A stretch of 64,000 nucleotides of DNA from Pseudonocardia phyllosphaerae (GCF_046546475.1 NZ_JBKGXS010000009.1:142051-206050), one strand, 5' to 3'; counted from the stretch's first letter, positions 1 to 8,673 are shown. Program-made: numbers and translations. Notes: generated by a model from the letters alone, not told the origin.

Positions 1-494
1 AGCCGCCAGCCGTCGCCGTCGGGCTCCGCGGTGACCGCGGGCGGGCCGGGGCGGCGCAGGTGTGCGATGGCGATGCCGCCCCGCTGCGACGCGGTCGCCA
101 GCGCCGTCCGGTAGGTCTCGGCGGCGGGCCCGGTGCGCACGGCACCGTCCGGCAGCGCGGCGGACCCGCCGAGCGCGAGTGCCTGGGAGTTGCGGTGCTG
201 GGTGCCGACGAACCAGGTCGCCCCGCACGCCCCGGCGAGGATCTCGACGGTCTCGGCGTCGGTGCGCGCGTCGGCGCCGTAGCCGCCGTCGCGGGCCGGG
301 ACGGTGACCGACAGCAGCCCGGCCTTCGCCACGTCCTGCAGTGCGTCGCGCCGTACGCCGACGGCCGGGTCGTCGGACTCGGCGGCGCGCGGGGCGAGGA
401 CCCGCTCGGCGACGTCGTGCGCGGCGGCGACGGCGGGGTGCTCGGCCACCGCGGCCGGCGGGGCGAACAGGGCGGGCACCTCGGAGCTGCTCAC
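1..494 (-). CDS. Acyl-CoA dehydrogenase family protein, 5' part only
   Basis: The gene runs off the left edge; about 164 N-terminal residues are visible. Read on the minus strand it opens VSSSEVPALFAPP and contains the flavoprotein N-domain signature GLLSVTVPARDGGYGAD (about residues 59-75), followed by EILAGACGATWFVGTQHRN. That is typical of the acyl-CoA dehydrogenase superfamily, including its DszC/SfnB-like monooxygenase branch, so the reaction could be dehydrogenation of an acyl-CoA or flavin-dependent oxygenation. GTG at 494 is chosen; GTG at 503 is an alternative. It is divergent from the HAD gene. Family call is by eye from the N-terminal third only. Confidence 0.75.
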   Translation of the reverse strand, partial: MSSSEVPALFAPPAAVAEHPAVAAAHDVAERVLAPRAAESDDPAVGVRRDALQDVAKAGLLSVTVPARDGGYGADARTDAETVEILAGACGATWFVGTQHRNSQALALGGSAALPDGAVRTGPAAETYRTALATASQRGGIAIAHLRRPGPPAVTAEPDGDGWR

Positions 495-596
495 GCCGAT
501 CACCGTCGCACGGGCACGGGCCGGGGGAGCAGCGCCCGTGCCGGATCACACCGAGCCGGATCACACCGCACCGGATACAGCGGGCACCGGCCGATC

Positions 597-602
597 TAGG
601 GT
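597..602 (+). promoter_or_regulatory. Leaderless-type -10 (TAGGGT) for the HAD gene
   Basis: TAGGGT lies 8 nt before the GTG at 611, so a transcript would begin at or next to the start codon. The same arrangement recurs at many genes in this window. Just upstream (about 541-580) the unit CCGGATCACACCG occurs twice. Confidence 0.5.
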
Positions 603-610
603 CGTCTCCC

Positions 611-1393
611 GTGTTCCGCCCCCGCCTGGTCGCCCTCGACATCGACGGCACGATCGTCCACGGACGCGCCGGCCCGACCCCGGCCGTCCTCGACGCGATC
701 GGCCGCGCCGCACGGCACGCCGAGGTGATGCTCTGCACCGGCCGCTCGGTGTTCGGCGCCGCCGACGCGCTCGGGCAGATCGGGCTGAGCACCGGCGTCA
801 CGCTCACTTCCAACGGCGCCGTCGAGATCGACACCGCGACCCGGGAGATCCGGCGGATCGAGACGTTCGACATCGCCGACGTCCTCGCCCGGCTCACCGA
901 GCTGTTCCCCGGCGCGCGCTACGCGGCGGAGCACCCCTGCGTCGGGCAGCGGGTCAGCGACCCGTTCCCGGAGGGCCTGCTCGCCGGCACCGTCACCGAG
1001 GTCGGCCTCGACCACCTCGCCGCCGAGCCGACCCCGAAACTGATCGCCCACTGGCCCGGGCACAGCCCGGCCGAGACCCGTGACCGGGCCGGGAAGCTCG
1101 ACACCAGCGGCGTGACGCTGACGCTGGACCACGAGCTGCCGTGGCTGACGTTCGTCCCCGAGGGCGTGTCCAAGGCGTCCGGGCTGGCGCGGGTCGCGGC
1201 CCGGCTCGGCATCGACGCCGCGGACGTGCTCGCCGTCGGCGACGGGGACAACGACAGCGAGATGCTGCGCTGGGCCGGGCACGGCGTCGCGATGGGGCAG
1301 GCGCCGCCGGAGGTGCTCGCCGTCGCGGACTCGGTCACCCGCGCCGTCACCGACGACGGTCTGGCGCACGCCCTGAACCGGGTCTTCGGCTAG
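611..1393 (+). CDS. HAD-superfamily phosphatase, Cof type
   Basis: A 260-residue cytosolic hydrolase. Motif I is DIDGT (residues 10-14; D10 is the expected nucleophile and D12 the acid/base), motif II lies near LTSNGA, and motif IV is GDGDND near residue 210. The cap inserted between motifs II and III matches the Cof/YbiV-like class that dephosphorylates small sugar or cofactor phosphates; the substrate cannot be read. GTG at 611 is chosen because it directly precedes the conserved beta strand (FRPRLVALDIDGT) and follows a -10 hexamer by 8 nt. Its TAG stop shares the bases CTAG with the stop of the convergent gene. Confidence 0.85.
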   Translation: MFRPRLVALDIDGTIVHGRAGPTPAVLDAIGRAARHAEVMLCTGRSVFGAADALGQIGLSTGVTLTSNGAVEIDTATREIRRIETFDIADVLARLTELFPGARYAAEHPCVGQRVSDPFPEGLLAGTVTEVGLDHLAAEPTPKLIAHWPGHSPAETRDRAGKLDTSGVTLTLDHELPWLTFVPEGVSKASGLARVAARLGIDAADVLAVGDGDNDSEMLRWAGHGVAMGQAPPEVLAVADSVTRAVTDDGLAHALNRVFG

Positions 1394-2328
1394 CCGATCT
1401 CGCGGACACCCGCGGCGACCAGCGGTGTCACCGGCTCCAGCGCCGCACCGCAGGACGGCGGCCGTGCCGCCACACCGGTGTCGGCGCGGACGTCGACGCT
1501 CCAGCGGCGGTCGTGCTCGCGGGCGTGCACGGTCACCGCGCCCGGCCCGTCGACGGCGTCGACCAGCAGCGCCCCGGCGTCGCGGATCCCGGTCGCCTCG
1601 CGCACGGCCAGCTCGGCGACCTGCTGCGCGGGCTCCAGGCCTGCGTGCCCGCGGCAGCACCACGGGTCGACCTCCCCGCCCGCGGCGGCCTTCATCGCCG
1701 ACAGCGCGGCTGCGGTGTCGAGCCGGCCGTAGGTGTAGCCGGTCGGCAGCACCAGCCCGGTCGGGGCGAAGCGGTGCCCGCCGAGGTGCGTGCACTCCCA
1801 GACGTCGGCGTCGGCGGCCTCCAGCTCGGCGGCCAGCGCGCGGCCGTGCACCGCGCAGCACACGTCGCGGCGGCCGTGCGCGCACAGCAGCATCACCGGG
1901 TCGGTGACCGGCTCGGCGGCGGGGGAGTCGAAGACCGTGTCGTCGGCATCGATCCCGGCGAGGTCGTCGGTCGAGTGCACCTCGGTGCGCACGACCCGCG
2001 AGGCGCCCGGTGCGAGGTCGGCGACGAAGACGGTGCGGGCGCCGTCGGAGCTCCGCCCGGCTCGCCCGGTGCGCCGGATCAGCAGCAGCCCGACGTCCTG
2101 GCCGCGCAGCCGCTCGAACAGCGCGGCGACGTCGGTGTCGGAGTGGTCGGCGACCTTGCGCGGCCACGACCCCACGTGCTCGACGGCGACGAGCCGCCGG
2201 AACGCAGGCGCCGACCCGGCCATCGGCTCACCGGCGTCGGCGCTCAGCGCGCTGCAGCCGGCCCCGCGGCCGGACGCCCCGGGCGCGCGCGACGGCGCGG
2301 TGCGCGTCGCGGGGCCCGTGATCGTCAT
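1390..2328 (-). CDS. Sucrase/ferredoxin-like family protein
   Basis: 312 residues with the look of the Suc_Fer-like family, whose C-terminal part is a thioredoxin-fold [2Fe-2S] ferredoxin. Cysteine-rich stretches include LLCAHGRRDVCCAVHG, VWECTHLGGHRFAPTG and DPWCCRGHAG, the likely cluster ligands and conserved His/Gly. Function in bacteria is poorly defined; members often lie near iron genes, and a siderophore-interacting protein is 6 kb away. ATG at 2328 is chosen over an upstream ATG at 2352 because a TACACT hexamer sits 7 nt before it. It ends convergently, overlapping the HAD stop by 3 nt. Confidence 0.8.
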   Translation of the reverse strand: MTITGPATRTAPSRAPGASGRGAGCSALSADAGEPMAGSAPAFRRLVAVEHVGSWPRKVADHSDTDVAALFERLRGQDVGLLLIRRTGRAGRSSDGARTVFVADLAPGASRVVRTEVHSTDDLAGIDADDTVFDSPAAEPVTDPVMLLCAHGRRDVCCAVHGRALAAELEAADADVWECTHLGGHRFAPTGLVLPTGYTYGRLDTAAALSAMKAAAGGEVDPWCCRGHAGLEPAQQVAELAVREATGIRDAGALLVDAVDGPGAVTVHAREHDRRWSVDVRADTGVAARPPSCGAALEPVTPLVAAGVREIG

Positions 2329-2335
2329 CGTGCCC

Positions 2336-2363
2336 AGTGTAGGGAAGGGCACCCTTACCGCAA
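2336..2363 (-). promoter_or_regulatory. Promoter of the sucrase/ferredoxin-like gene with an internal dyad
   Basis: On the minus strand a TTGCGG (-35, 2358-2363) and TACACT (-10, 2336-2341) are 16 nt apart, and ATG follows after 7 nt. The spacer contains the dyad AAGGGTGCCCTT (2345-2356), well placed to be an operator. It matches an IdeR/DtxR box only weakly. Confidence 0.45.
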
Positions 2364-2377
2364 CGGGTGACCCCGGA

Positions 2378-4045
2378 CTACGCCCGGCCGGGGAGCTCCG
2401 TACGCAGCACCTTTCCGGTCTGGTTCCGCGGCAGGACGTCGAGGAAGTGGACGTCGCGGGGGACCGCGAAGCGCGCGAGGTCCTTCTTCACCGCGTCCCG
2501 GATGCCGTCCTCGGTGAGGGCTCCGTCGCCGTCGACGACGACCCAGGCGGCGAGGCGCTGGCCGTACTTGTCGTCGTCGACGCCGAGCACGCAGGCCTCG
2601 CGGACGCCGTCGAGCCCGGCGATCAGGTCCTCGACCGGGCCGGGGTGCACGTTCTCCCCACCCGAGACGATCATGTCGTCGGCCCGGCCGGTCAGGAACA
2701 GCCTGCCCTGGTCGTCGAGGTGCCCGACGTCGCCGGTGCCCAGCAGCCCGTCGTGCTCCTCGAGGCCCTGCTGGCCGCCGGTGTAGCCCTCGAACGGCAG
2801 GTCGTTGCCGACGAACACCCGGCCCTCGACGTCCGGGCCGACCGGCTGATCGTCGTCGTCGAGGATCACCAGGGTGGTCCCGGCCGGGGCCCGGCCCGCG
2901 GTGCCCGGGGCGTCGCGCAGGTCCTCCGGCCCGGCGATCGAGACCCAGGAGACCTCGGTGGAGCCGTAGAGGTTGTAGAGGCAGTCGCCGAAGCGGTCCA
3001 TGAACTCGTTCGCCTGCCCCGCAGGCAGCGCCGACCCCGACACCGCGACGATCCGGGGTCCCGGCGCCGCCGGCCAGCCCGCCGCCTCGGACTCCAGCAC
3101 CCGCTGCAGCATCACCGGCACCGCGAACACCGTCGTGCAGCGGCGCTCGGCGACGGCGGCGAGGAAGTCCTCCGGGGTGAACCGGCGGCGCAGCACGACC
3201 GTGTCGCCGTGCAGCGCGGACAGCAGCAGCGCCGCGTTGCCCCAGGTGTGGAACAGCGGTGCCGCGATGTGCACCGGCTCGCCGGCCTGCAGCGGGATCG
3301 TCGACAGGATCGACGCCGCCGGGGCCAGCGTGCTCGGGTGCGGCCGCTTGGCGCCCTTCGGCGTCCCGGTCGTCCCCGAGGTCAGCACGATCATCTTCGA
3401 GCGCTCCGGGCGGAACGGCAGCTCACCCGGCCCGGCCCGCTCGATCATCGCCTCCAGGCCGTCGATCACCCGGTCGGACGCCGGGCGCGGGCCCTCCGGC
3501 CCGCCGGTCAGCACCAGCCGCGGCCCGACCGGCACCAGCTCCACGAACTCCGGGTCGGCGACGACGGTGTGCAGCTGCTGCTGGGCCTGCACGCCTGCCA
3601 TCTGCTCGGCCGAGAGCCCGGTGTTGAGCAGCACGACGTCCGCGCCGATCTTGCCCGCGGCGAGCATCGCCTCGACCGGGCCGCGGTGGTTGCGGCACAG
3701 CACCCCGACCGGGGCACCGGGGCCAGCGCCGGAGTCGGTCAGGGCCAGCGCGAGCCGGTCGGAGCGCTCGTCGAGCTCGCCGTAGGTGGTGACGCCGTCG
3801 TCGTCGACGACCGCGAGCCGGTACGGGTGCCGCGCCGCCCCGGCCGCGAACCCGGCGGTGACGCTGTTGCCGTAGCGCAGCAGCGCGCGGCCCATTCCGG
3901 CCAGCCGCAGCGGTCCCATCGGCCGGACGACGCCGGAACGGGTCAGCGCGACGGCCGCGCGGGCGGTGCCGCTCCCCAGCTCGTACGCGGTGCGGGCGGT
4001 CCCGGCCAGGACGCCGGGAAGGTTCTGCAGTGGGGACGCGGCCAT
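2378..4045 (-). CDS. Long/medium-chain acyl-CoA synthetase (AMP-forming, FadD12-like)
   Basis: 555 residues, full length for an ANL-superfamily ligase that activates a fatty acid to acyl-CoA through an acyl-AMP. The P-loop-like motif LTSGTTGTPKGAKR is at 221-234, NLYGSTE at 358-364, the hinge region near LTGRADDMIVSGGENVHP, and the C-terminal catalytic lysine in NQTGKVLR. The long N-terminal segment (about 65 residues with GTARTAYELGSG) before the first core strand resembles the actinobacterial FadD12 group. A CAGACT hexamer (complement of 4052-4057) lies 6 nt before the ATG, so the gene may be leaderless. Chain-length preference cannot be told from sequence. Confidence 0.9.
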   Translation of the reverse strand: MAASPLQNLPGVLAGTARTAYELGSGTARAAVALTRSGVVRPMGPLRLAGMGRALLRYGNSVTAGFAAGAARHPYRLAVVDDDGVTTYGELDERSDRLALALTDSGAGPGAPVGVLCRNHRGPVEAMLAAGKIGADVVLLNTGLSAEQMAGVQAQQQLHTVVADPEFVELVPVGPRLVLTGGPEGPRPASDRVIDGLEAMIERAGPGELPFRPERSKMIVLTSGTTGTPKGAKRPHPSTLAPAASILSTIPLQAGEPVHIAAPLFHTWGNAALLLSALHGDTVVLRRRFTPEDFLAAVAERRCTTVFAVPVMLQRVLESEAAGWPAAPGPRIVAVSGSALPAGQANEFMDRFGDCLYNLYGSTEVSWVSIAGPEDLRDAPGTAGRAPAGTTLVILDDDDQPVGPDVEGRVFVGNDLPFEGYTGGQQGLEEHDGLLGTGDVGHLDDQGRLFLTGRADDMIVSGGENVHPGPVEDLIAGLDGVREACVLGVDDDKYGQRLAAWVVVDGDGALTEDGIRDAVKKDLARFAVPRDVHFLDVLPRNQTGKVLRTELPGRA

Positions 4046-4216
4046 GCGCGCAGTCTGTCAGGACGGTCGCGCGGCGCGCCGACCGCGCGTCGTGACGTTT
4101 CACCCGTGTGTGCGGGAGGTCACGTCCGCGGACCGTGACGCCGCGGGCACCGGGAGCGATGAACACCTGGTGGCCCGATCGGCCATCGCCTTCCACCACG
4201 ACCGTCGGGGATCCTG
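4046..4216. other. Intergenic, nothing identified except the fadD -10
   Basis: Divergent space between the acyl-CoA synthetase and the small gene at 4217. Apart from the -10 of the synthetase (4052-4057, minus strand) I see no terminator, repeat or convincing gene. Confidence 0.4.
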
Positions 4217-4456
4217 ATGCGCCTGTACCTGCCTGCCCGTACGCCCGCCCGCGGCCGCACCCTGGTCCGTGCCGGACGTCCCGCGAAGTCGATGCCCGCC
4301 TTCGGTGGCATCGCCCCGGTGTGCCGCTGCGGCGCCGCCCGCCCGGCCGACGCCACCCCGTGGCGCGACTGCCCGGAGTGCGCGAGCCCGCGCCGCGTCG
4401 CCGGGACCGCCGCCGTCGGCGCCACCGCCGTGGCACCCGCCGGCACCGCCGGCTGA
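4217..4456 (+). CDS. Small cysteine-motif protein, hypothetical
   Basis: 79 residues, not a family I recognise. Four cysteines form C-x-C and C-x-x-C pairs (VCRCGAA and DCPECAS, about residues 36-56), like a small zinc ribbon; the tail is Ala/Gly-rich. Third codon positions are nearly all G or C, as in real genes here, and GGGGA lies 7 to 8 nt before the ATG. The next gene begins about 100 nt downstream. It could be a small metal-binding protein or a chance frame. Confidence 0.45.
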   Translation: MRLYLPARTPARGRTLVRAGRPAKSMPAFGGIAPVCRCGAARPADATPWRDCPECASPRRVAGTAAVGATAVAPAGTAG

Positions 4457-4552
4457 CCGCGCTCCGGCGGGTGCGGCCCGGCCGCACCCGCGGGGGCCGT
4501 AGGTTCGGGTGGACCGGGCGAACGCCGTCCGGCTCACCACCCGGAGGTTCCG

Positions 4553-5191
4553 GTGCCGTCCCGCCATTCCACGGATCATCCCGCGGCCCGTCCCGCCGTG
4601 ACCGCCCCGGACGGGGAGGAGCCGCTGCCCCGGATGCGGCTGCGTGCCCTCGAACGTGACGACCTGCCGTTCGTGCACGGGCTCTCCAACGACTCCGGGA
4701 TCATGTCCTACTGGTTCGAGGAGCCCTACGAGGCGCTCGTCGAGCTGCAGGACCTCTACGACCGGCACGTCCACGACAACCGGGAGCGCCGGTTCGTCAT
4801 CCAGCTCGGGGACCCGGGCGCCGAGCCGGACCCCGATCGGGACTGGGTCCCGCGCGACGGCCGGGGTGGCCTCGTCGAGCTCGTCGAGATCGACTACATC
4901 CACCGCAACGCCGAGTTCCAGATCGTCGTCGCGCCCTCCTGCCAGGGCCGGGGCCTCGCCGCCCGCGCCACCGCGGCCGCCCTGGACTACGCCTTCGGCG
5001 TGCTGAACCTGCACAAGGTGTATCTCGTCGTCGACGTCGAGAACCACCGCGCCGTGCGGGCCTACGAGCGCGTCGGGTTCACCGTGGAGGGCGAGCTGCG
5101 CGAGGAGTACTTCGCGAACGGCCGCTACCGCGACGCCTACCGGATGGCCGTGCTGCAGCGCGACCACCTGGGGCCGACCACGCCCCGCTGA
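4553..5191 (+). CDS. speG: Spermidine N1-acetyltransferase-like GNAT protein
   Basis: 212 residues, GNAT fold. The core runs from MRLRALERDDLPFVHGLSND through MSYWFEEPYEAL and LYDRHVHDN to the acetyl-CoA loop CQGRGLAARA and VVDVENHRAVRAYERVGF, closely following the SpeG pattern of acetylating polyamines, a detoxification step. A 25-30 residue N-terminal extension precedes the usual start. GTG at 4553 is preceded by GGAGG with a 5-nt gap. The last codons and the stop lie in a 14-bp tandem duplication. Substrate assignment rests on family resemblance. Confidence 0.82.
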   Translation: MPSRHSTDHPAARPAVTAPDGEEPLPRMRLRALERDDLPFVHGLSNDSGIMSYWFEEPYEALVELQDLYDRHVHDNRERRFVIQLGDPGAEPDPDRDWVPRDGRGGLVELVEIDYIHRNAEFQIVVAPSCQGRGLAARATAAALDYAFGVLNLHKVYLVVDVENHRAVRAYERVGFTVEGELREEYFANGRYRDAYRMAVLQRDHLGPTTPR

Positions 5192-5203
5192 CCACGCCCC
5201 GCT
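5176..5203 (+). repeat. 14-bp tandem duplication across the speG stop codon
   Basis: GACCACGCCCCGCT occurs twice head to tail and a third, partial copy follows. The first copy encodes the last residues of SpeG; the stop lies at the junction. Confidence 0.9.
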
Positions 5204-5376
5204 GACCCCGCCCCTCCGGCCCCGGCCGGACCGGGCCGGCCGCGCGGGGAGGGGGACCCGTCGGCCGGCCCGGCGGTGCCACGGCCGCGGGCATGCGGCC
5301 CGGCGGCGCGAGTCTGCCCCGCCACCCGGCCGCGTGTCACGGACCCCGAAGAGCGGTGGCCGTCACGTCGTCCAGG

Positions 5377-5405
5377 ATGACGAATGCATCCCGATGGGTT
5401 AATGT
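5377..5405 (+). promoter_or_regulatory. Sigma-70-type promoter in the speG-merR gap
   Basis: ATGACG (5377-5382) and TAATGT (5400-5405) are separated by 17 nt in otherwise GC-rich sequence. A start near 5412 would give a roughly 45-nt leader before the small reading frame at 5457. The rest of the 384-bp gap shows no further gene. Confidence 0.45.
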
Positions 5406-5456
5406 CCCCGGCAATCTTTCGCCCCGGCGATGTCGAGGTTCACGGAGGTAGTGGTC

Positions 5457-5510
5457 ATGAGCAGGAAGAACAGGGTCTGGGTCGGCGTCAGCTCCATGGC
5501 GCGGTCGTAG
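5457..5510 (+). CDS. Possible 17-residue small protein or leader peptide
   Basis: ATG at 5457 is preceded by GGAGG with about a 9-nt gap and opens a 17-codon frame, MSRKNRVWVGVSSMARS, ending in TAG. It is downstream of a plausible promoter and upstream of the merR-type gene, so it may be an upstream peptide or an independent small gene. I do not recognise it. Such a short frame could be chance. Confidence 0.3.
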   Translation: MSRKNRVWVGVSSMARS

Positions 5511-5561
5511 TCGCGAACCAGGTGTAACGTCGTGGCTGCGAGGCCCGGGCCGGTCCCGGGC

Positions 5562-5567
5562 TAGCAT
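5562..5567 (+). promoter_or_regulatory. Leaderless-type -10 (TAGCAT) for the MerR gene
   Basis: TAGCAT ends 8 nt before the ATG at 5576 and no Shine-Dalgarno is visible, which fits a leaderless transcript. Confidence 0.5.
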
Positions 5568-5575
5568 CTGCGGCG

Positions 5576-6352
5576 ATGTCCGACACGACGTCCCGCGGGG
5601 ACGGATATCCGATCGACGAGCTCGCGGCGCGGGCCGGGATGACGGTGCGCAACGTGCGCGCCCATCTGTCCCGGGGCCTGCTGCCCGCGGGGACGATGCA
5701 CGGCCGCACCGCCTGGTACGGCCCCGAGCACCTGTCCCGGCTCGAGCTCATCGCCGGGCTGCAGCGGCGCGGTTTCTCGCTCGCCGCGATCGGCGTGCTC
5801 ATCGCGCAGACACCGTCCGGCGGCGCCGAGGAGGCGCTGCGGCTCTACCGCGGCATGCTCGCGCCGTGGGAGCCCGACGACCCCGCCGTGATCGACGCCG
5901 ACGGGCTCGACGCCTGGGCCGGTGCCGACCTGCCCCGGTCGACGGCGGAGCAGCTCGTCGCGGCCGGCCTGGCCGAGCACACCGGCGACGGCAGGCTCCG
6001 GCTCCTCAACCCGTCCCTGGTCCGCGCGGGCACCGACGCGATCGCGCTGGGTCTCGCGCCCGAGGCCGTCATCGCCACCGAGACCGACCTGCAACGGCGC
6101 ACCAGCGAGATCGCGGAGATGTTCGTCGGCCTGTTCCGCGAGCAGGTCTGGGCCCCGCACGTGGCCGCCGGGCTCCCGGCCAGCGGCGGGAACCAGGTCC
6201 GCACCGCCATCGAGGCGCTGCAGCCGATCGCCGTGCAGGCGCTGCTCGCCGCGTTCAGCCAGACCATGCAGCAGGTCATGGACCGGTCCGTCGAGGAGGC
6301 CTCGGTCGACCTGGCCGCCGCGTTGCAGCGCACCCGGCGGCACAGCGGCTGA
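5576..6352 (+). CDS. MerR-family transcriptional regulator
   Basis: 258 residues. The N-terminal winged helix-turn-helix is YPIDELAARAGMTVRNVRAH (about 11-30), followed by GRTAWYGPEHLSRLELIAGLQRRGFSLAAI, the second half of a MerR DNA-binding domain. No cysteine metal site is seen; the C-terminal 150 residues form a helical effector domain of unknown ligand. Ligand and targets are not evident; the adjacent two-component genes are convergent, only 3 nt separate the stops, so they need not be targets. The leaderless-type -10 at 5562 supports this start. Confidence 0.85.
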   Translation: MSDTTSRGDGYPIDELAARAGMTVRNVRAHLSRGLLPAGTMHGRTAWYGPEHLSRLELIAGLQRRGFSLAAIGVLIAQTPSGGAEEALRLYRGMLAPWEPDDPAVIDADGLDAWAGADLPRSTAEQLVAAGLAEHTGDGRLRLLNPSLVRAGTDAIALGLAPEAVIATETDLQRRTSEIAEMFVGLFREQVWAPHVAAGLPASGGNQVRTAIEALQPIAVQALLAAFSQTMQQVMDRSVEEASVDLAAALQRTRRHSG

Positions 6353-6355
6353 CCC

Positions 6356-7858
6356 TCAGCCCGCGGGCAGCTCCACGGTGAACGACGTCCGCCCCGGTTC
6401 GCTGTCGACCGCCACCGTCCCGTCGTGCGCGGCGACGACCGCGGCCACGATCGCCAGTCCCAGCCCGGTACTCGGGGTGTCGTTGCCGCTGCGGGCCCGG
6501 CCCTCGGCGCCCCGGGCGAACCGCTCGAACACCCGCGGCAGCATCTCCGGTGCGATGCCCGGGCCGTCGTCGGTCACCCGCAGCCGCACCCGGTCCGGAA
6601 CCGGCCGCTCGAGGGCGACGACGACCGTCGTCCCGGGTGGGGTGTGCGTGCGCGCGTTGGCCAGCAGGTTGGTGACGACCTGGGCGAGGCGGTGCGCGTC
6701 GCCGGTGACGGTGACCGGATCGTCGGGCAGCTCGGGGAACCAGCGGTGCTCCGGCCCGGCCGCGTGCGCGTCGCCGACGGCGTCGAGGACCAGCCGGGTC
6801 AGGTCGACCTCGGCACGTTCCAGCGGGCGCCCGGAGTCCAGGCGGGCCAGCAGCAGCAGGTCCTCGACCAGCCGGCTCATCCGCTCGGCCTGCGACCCGA
6901 TCCGCACCAGCGCGTGCTGTGTGGCAGGCGGCACCGGGTCGCGCTCGCGGCGGGACAGCTCGGCGTAGCCGCGGATCGCCGCCAGCGGGGTGCGCAGCTC
7001 GTGGCTGGCGTCGGCGACGAAGCGGCGCAGCCGGGTCTCCGACTCCTGCCGCGCGGCCAGCGCGCCCTCGACGTTGTCGAGCATGTGGTTCAGCGCCGTC
7101 CCCACCTGGCCGACCTCGGTGCGCGGGTCGGGGTCGGAGACCCGGGCGGCCAGGTGCACCTCGCCGCGGTCCAGCGGCAGCGCCCCGACCCGGGCGGCGA
7201 GCCCGGCCACCCGTTCCAGCGGGCGCAGCTCGCGGCGGACCAGGAACGTCGCGGCCAGCGCGACCAGCACGACCGTCCCGCCGAGCACGACGACCTCGAT
7301 CAGCAGCAGGTCCCGGGCCGTGGCCGCGGCGTTGTCGATCTGGGCGACCAGATAGGTGCGGGTGCCCTCGGTGAACGCGCGCGCCCGGTAGGTACCCGGT
7401 TGCAGCGAGACGACGTGCACCTCGCCGTCGGCGGGGACGGTGCGCAGGACGTCGGTGTCGGCGACGTCGACGGGGGTGCTGGCGCCGCCGCGCTGGGCCA
7501 TCGCCGCCTGCACGACGGTCCCGGAGTCGAACACCGCCCCGATCGACAGCGGGCCCTGCCCGGGGCCGAGCAGCACGTCCCCGCGGCGGTCCCCGCTCCC
7601 CGGCGGCGGAGCCGGGTCGGCGGGGCCCTGCCCGCCGGTGCCGAACACGACGCCCGGTGCGCGGCCGGTCTGGCGGGACACGAACCCGTCGAGGGCGAAG
7701 CCGATCTCGCGGTCCTGGCGCACCGAGAGCGACCGGTCGAGCGCGACCGTGGTCGCCACCCCGATCGCGGCGCAGGCCAGCGTGAACAGCAGCAGCACCG
7801 TGACGACCAGCCGCGCCCGCAGCGAGCGGACGCGGCCGGAGACCCGCGTGAGCACCAC
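6356..7858 (-). CDS. Membrane sensor histidine kinase
   Basis: 500 residues. Two membrane segments (about 15-40 and 184-207) bracket an extracytoplasmic sensor loop of some 140 residues; HAMP linker follows at 208-265. The dimerisation/phosphoacceptor box is FVADASHELRTPLAAIRGY with His286. The ATPase domain has NLLANARTH (N box), DDGPGIAP (G1) and STGLGLAIV (G2). It phosphorylates the response regulator encoded just upstream (6-nt gap), so the two form one operon. Architecture resembles mycobacterial TrcS/PrrB-type kinases; the stimulus is unknown. Confidence 0.93.
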   Translation of the reverse strand: MVLTRVSGRVRSLRARLVVTVLLLFTLACAAIGVATTVALDRSLSVRQDREIGFALDGFVSRQTGRAPGVVFGTGGQGPADPAPPPGSGDRRGDVLLGPGQGPLSIGAVFDSGTVVQAAMAQRGGASTPVDVADTDVLRTVPADGEVHVVSLQPGTYRARAFTEGTRTYLVAQIDNAAATARDLLLIEVVVLGGTVVLVALAATFLVRRELRPLERVAGLAARVGALPLDRGEVHLAARVSDPDPRTEVGQVGTALNHMLDNVEGALAARQESETRLRRFVADASHELRTPLAAIRGYAELSRRERDPVPPATQHALVRIGSQAERMSRLVEDLLLLARLDSGRPLERAEVDLTRLVLDAVGDAHAAGPEHRWFPELPDDPVTVTGDAHRLAQVVTNLLANARTHTPPGTTVVVALERPVPDRVRLRVTDDGPGIAPEMLPRVFERFARGAEGRARSGNDTPSTGLGLAIVAAVVAAHDGTVAVDSEPGRTSFTVELPAG

Positions 7859-7864
7859 CGGCGG

Positions 7865-8605
7865 CTACTCCGCGGCCGGGCGCAGCACGTACCCGGCGCC
7901 CCGCACGGTGTGGATCATCGACGGGCGCCCGGCGTCGATCTTCTTGCGCAGGTAGGACACGTACAGCTCGACGACGTTGGACTGGCCGCCGAAGTCGTAG
8001 TGCCACACCCGGTCCAGGATCTGGGCCTTGGACAGCACCCGGCGCGGGTTGCGCATCAGGTAGCGCAGCAGCTCGAACTCGGTGGCGGTCAGCTCGATCC
8101 CCCGGTCGCCGCGGCGGACCTCGTGCGCGTCCTCGTCGAGCACCAGGTCCCCGACGACGAGCTCGGAGGACCGCTGCGCCGCCGCCATCCCGGCCCGGCG
8201 CAGCAGCCCGCGCAGCCGCGCGACCAGCTCCTCCAACGAGAACGGCTTGGTGACGTAGTCGTCGCCGCCCGCGGTCAGCCCGGCCACCCGGTCCTCGACG
8301 GCGTCGCGTGCAGTCAGGAACAGCACCGGCACCTCGGGGGTGCCTGCGCGGACCCGGCGCAGCACCTCGAAGCCGTCGACGTCGGGGAGCATCACGTCGA
8401 GGACGATCGCGTCCGGGCGGAACTCGCGCGCGGTGCGCACCGCGGTCAGCCCGTCCGCGGCGGCGCGGACCTCCCAGCCCTCGTAGCGCAGCGCCATCGA
8501 CAGCAGGTCCGCCAGCGTGGCCTCGTCGTCGACGACCAGCACCCGGATCGGGCTGCCGTCGGAGCGGCGCAGCTGCTCGGCTCCCCGGTCGATCACCTCG
8601 GTCAT
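7865..8605 (-). CDS. OmpR/PhoB-family response regulator
   Basis: 246 residues. The receiver domain begins IRVLVVDDEATLADLL; the phosphoacceptor Asp lies in AIVLDVMLPDVDGFEV and the switch Lys in DDYVTKPF. The C-terminal winged helix shows ELTATEFELLRYLM and the recognition region VVELYVSYLRKKID, ending with TVRGAGYVLR. ATG at 8605 is preferred to one 20 codons upstream, which would add residues unlike the family. It is the first gene of the pair with the kinase; partnership follows from adjacency. Confidence 0.93.
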   Translation of the reverse strand: MTEVIDRGAEQLRRSDGSPIRVLVVDDEATLADLLSMALRYEGWEVRAAADGLTAVRTAREFRPDAIVLDVMLPDVDGFEVLRRVRAGTPEVPVLFLTARDAVEDRVAGLTAGGDDYVTKPFSLEELVARLRGLLRRAGMAAAQRSSELVVGDLVLDEDAHEVRRGDRGIELTATEFELLRYLMRNPRRVLSKAQILDRVWHYDFGGQSNVVELYVSYLRKKIDAGRPSMIHTVRGAGYVLRPAAE

Positions 8606-8673
8606 GCTAGTGAGCACACACCCCGAACCTGTGCGTCCGCTGTGCCCGGGCTGTCGGGTGCCCACGAACGGGG

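Noticed and set aside
2336..2363. Iron (IdeR/DtxR) box upstream of the sucrase/ferredoxin-like gene
   Set aside because: The dyad AAGGGTGCCCTT overlaps the promoter but matches the 19-bp iron box at only about 11 positions; kept as an unspecified operator-like dyad.
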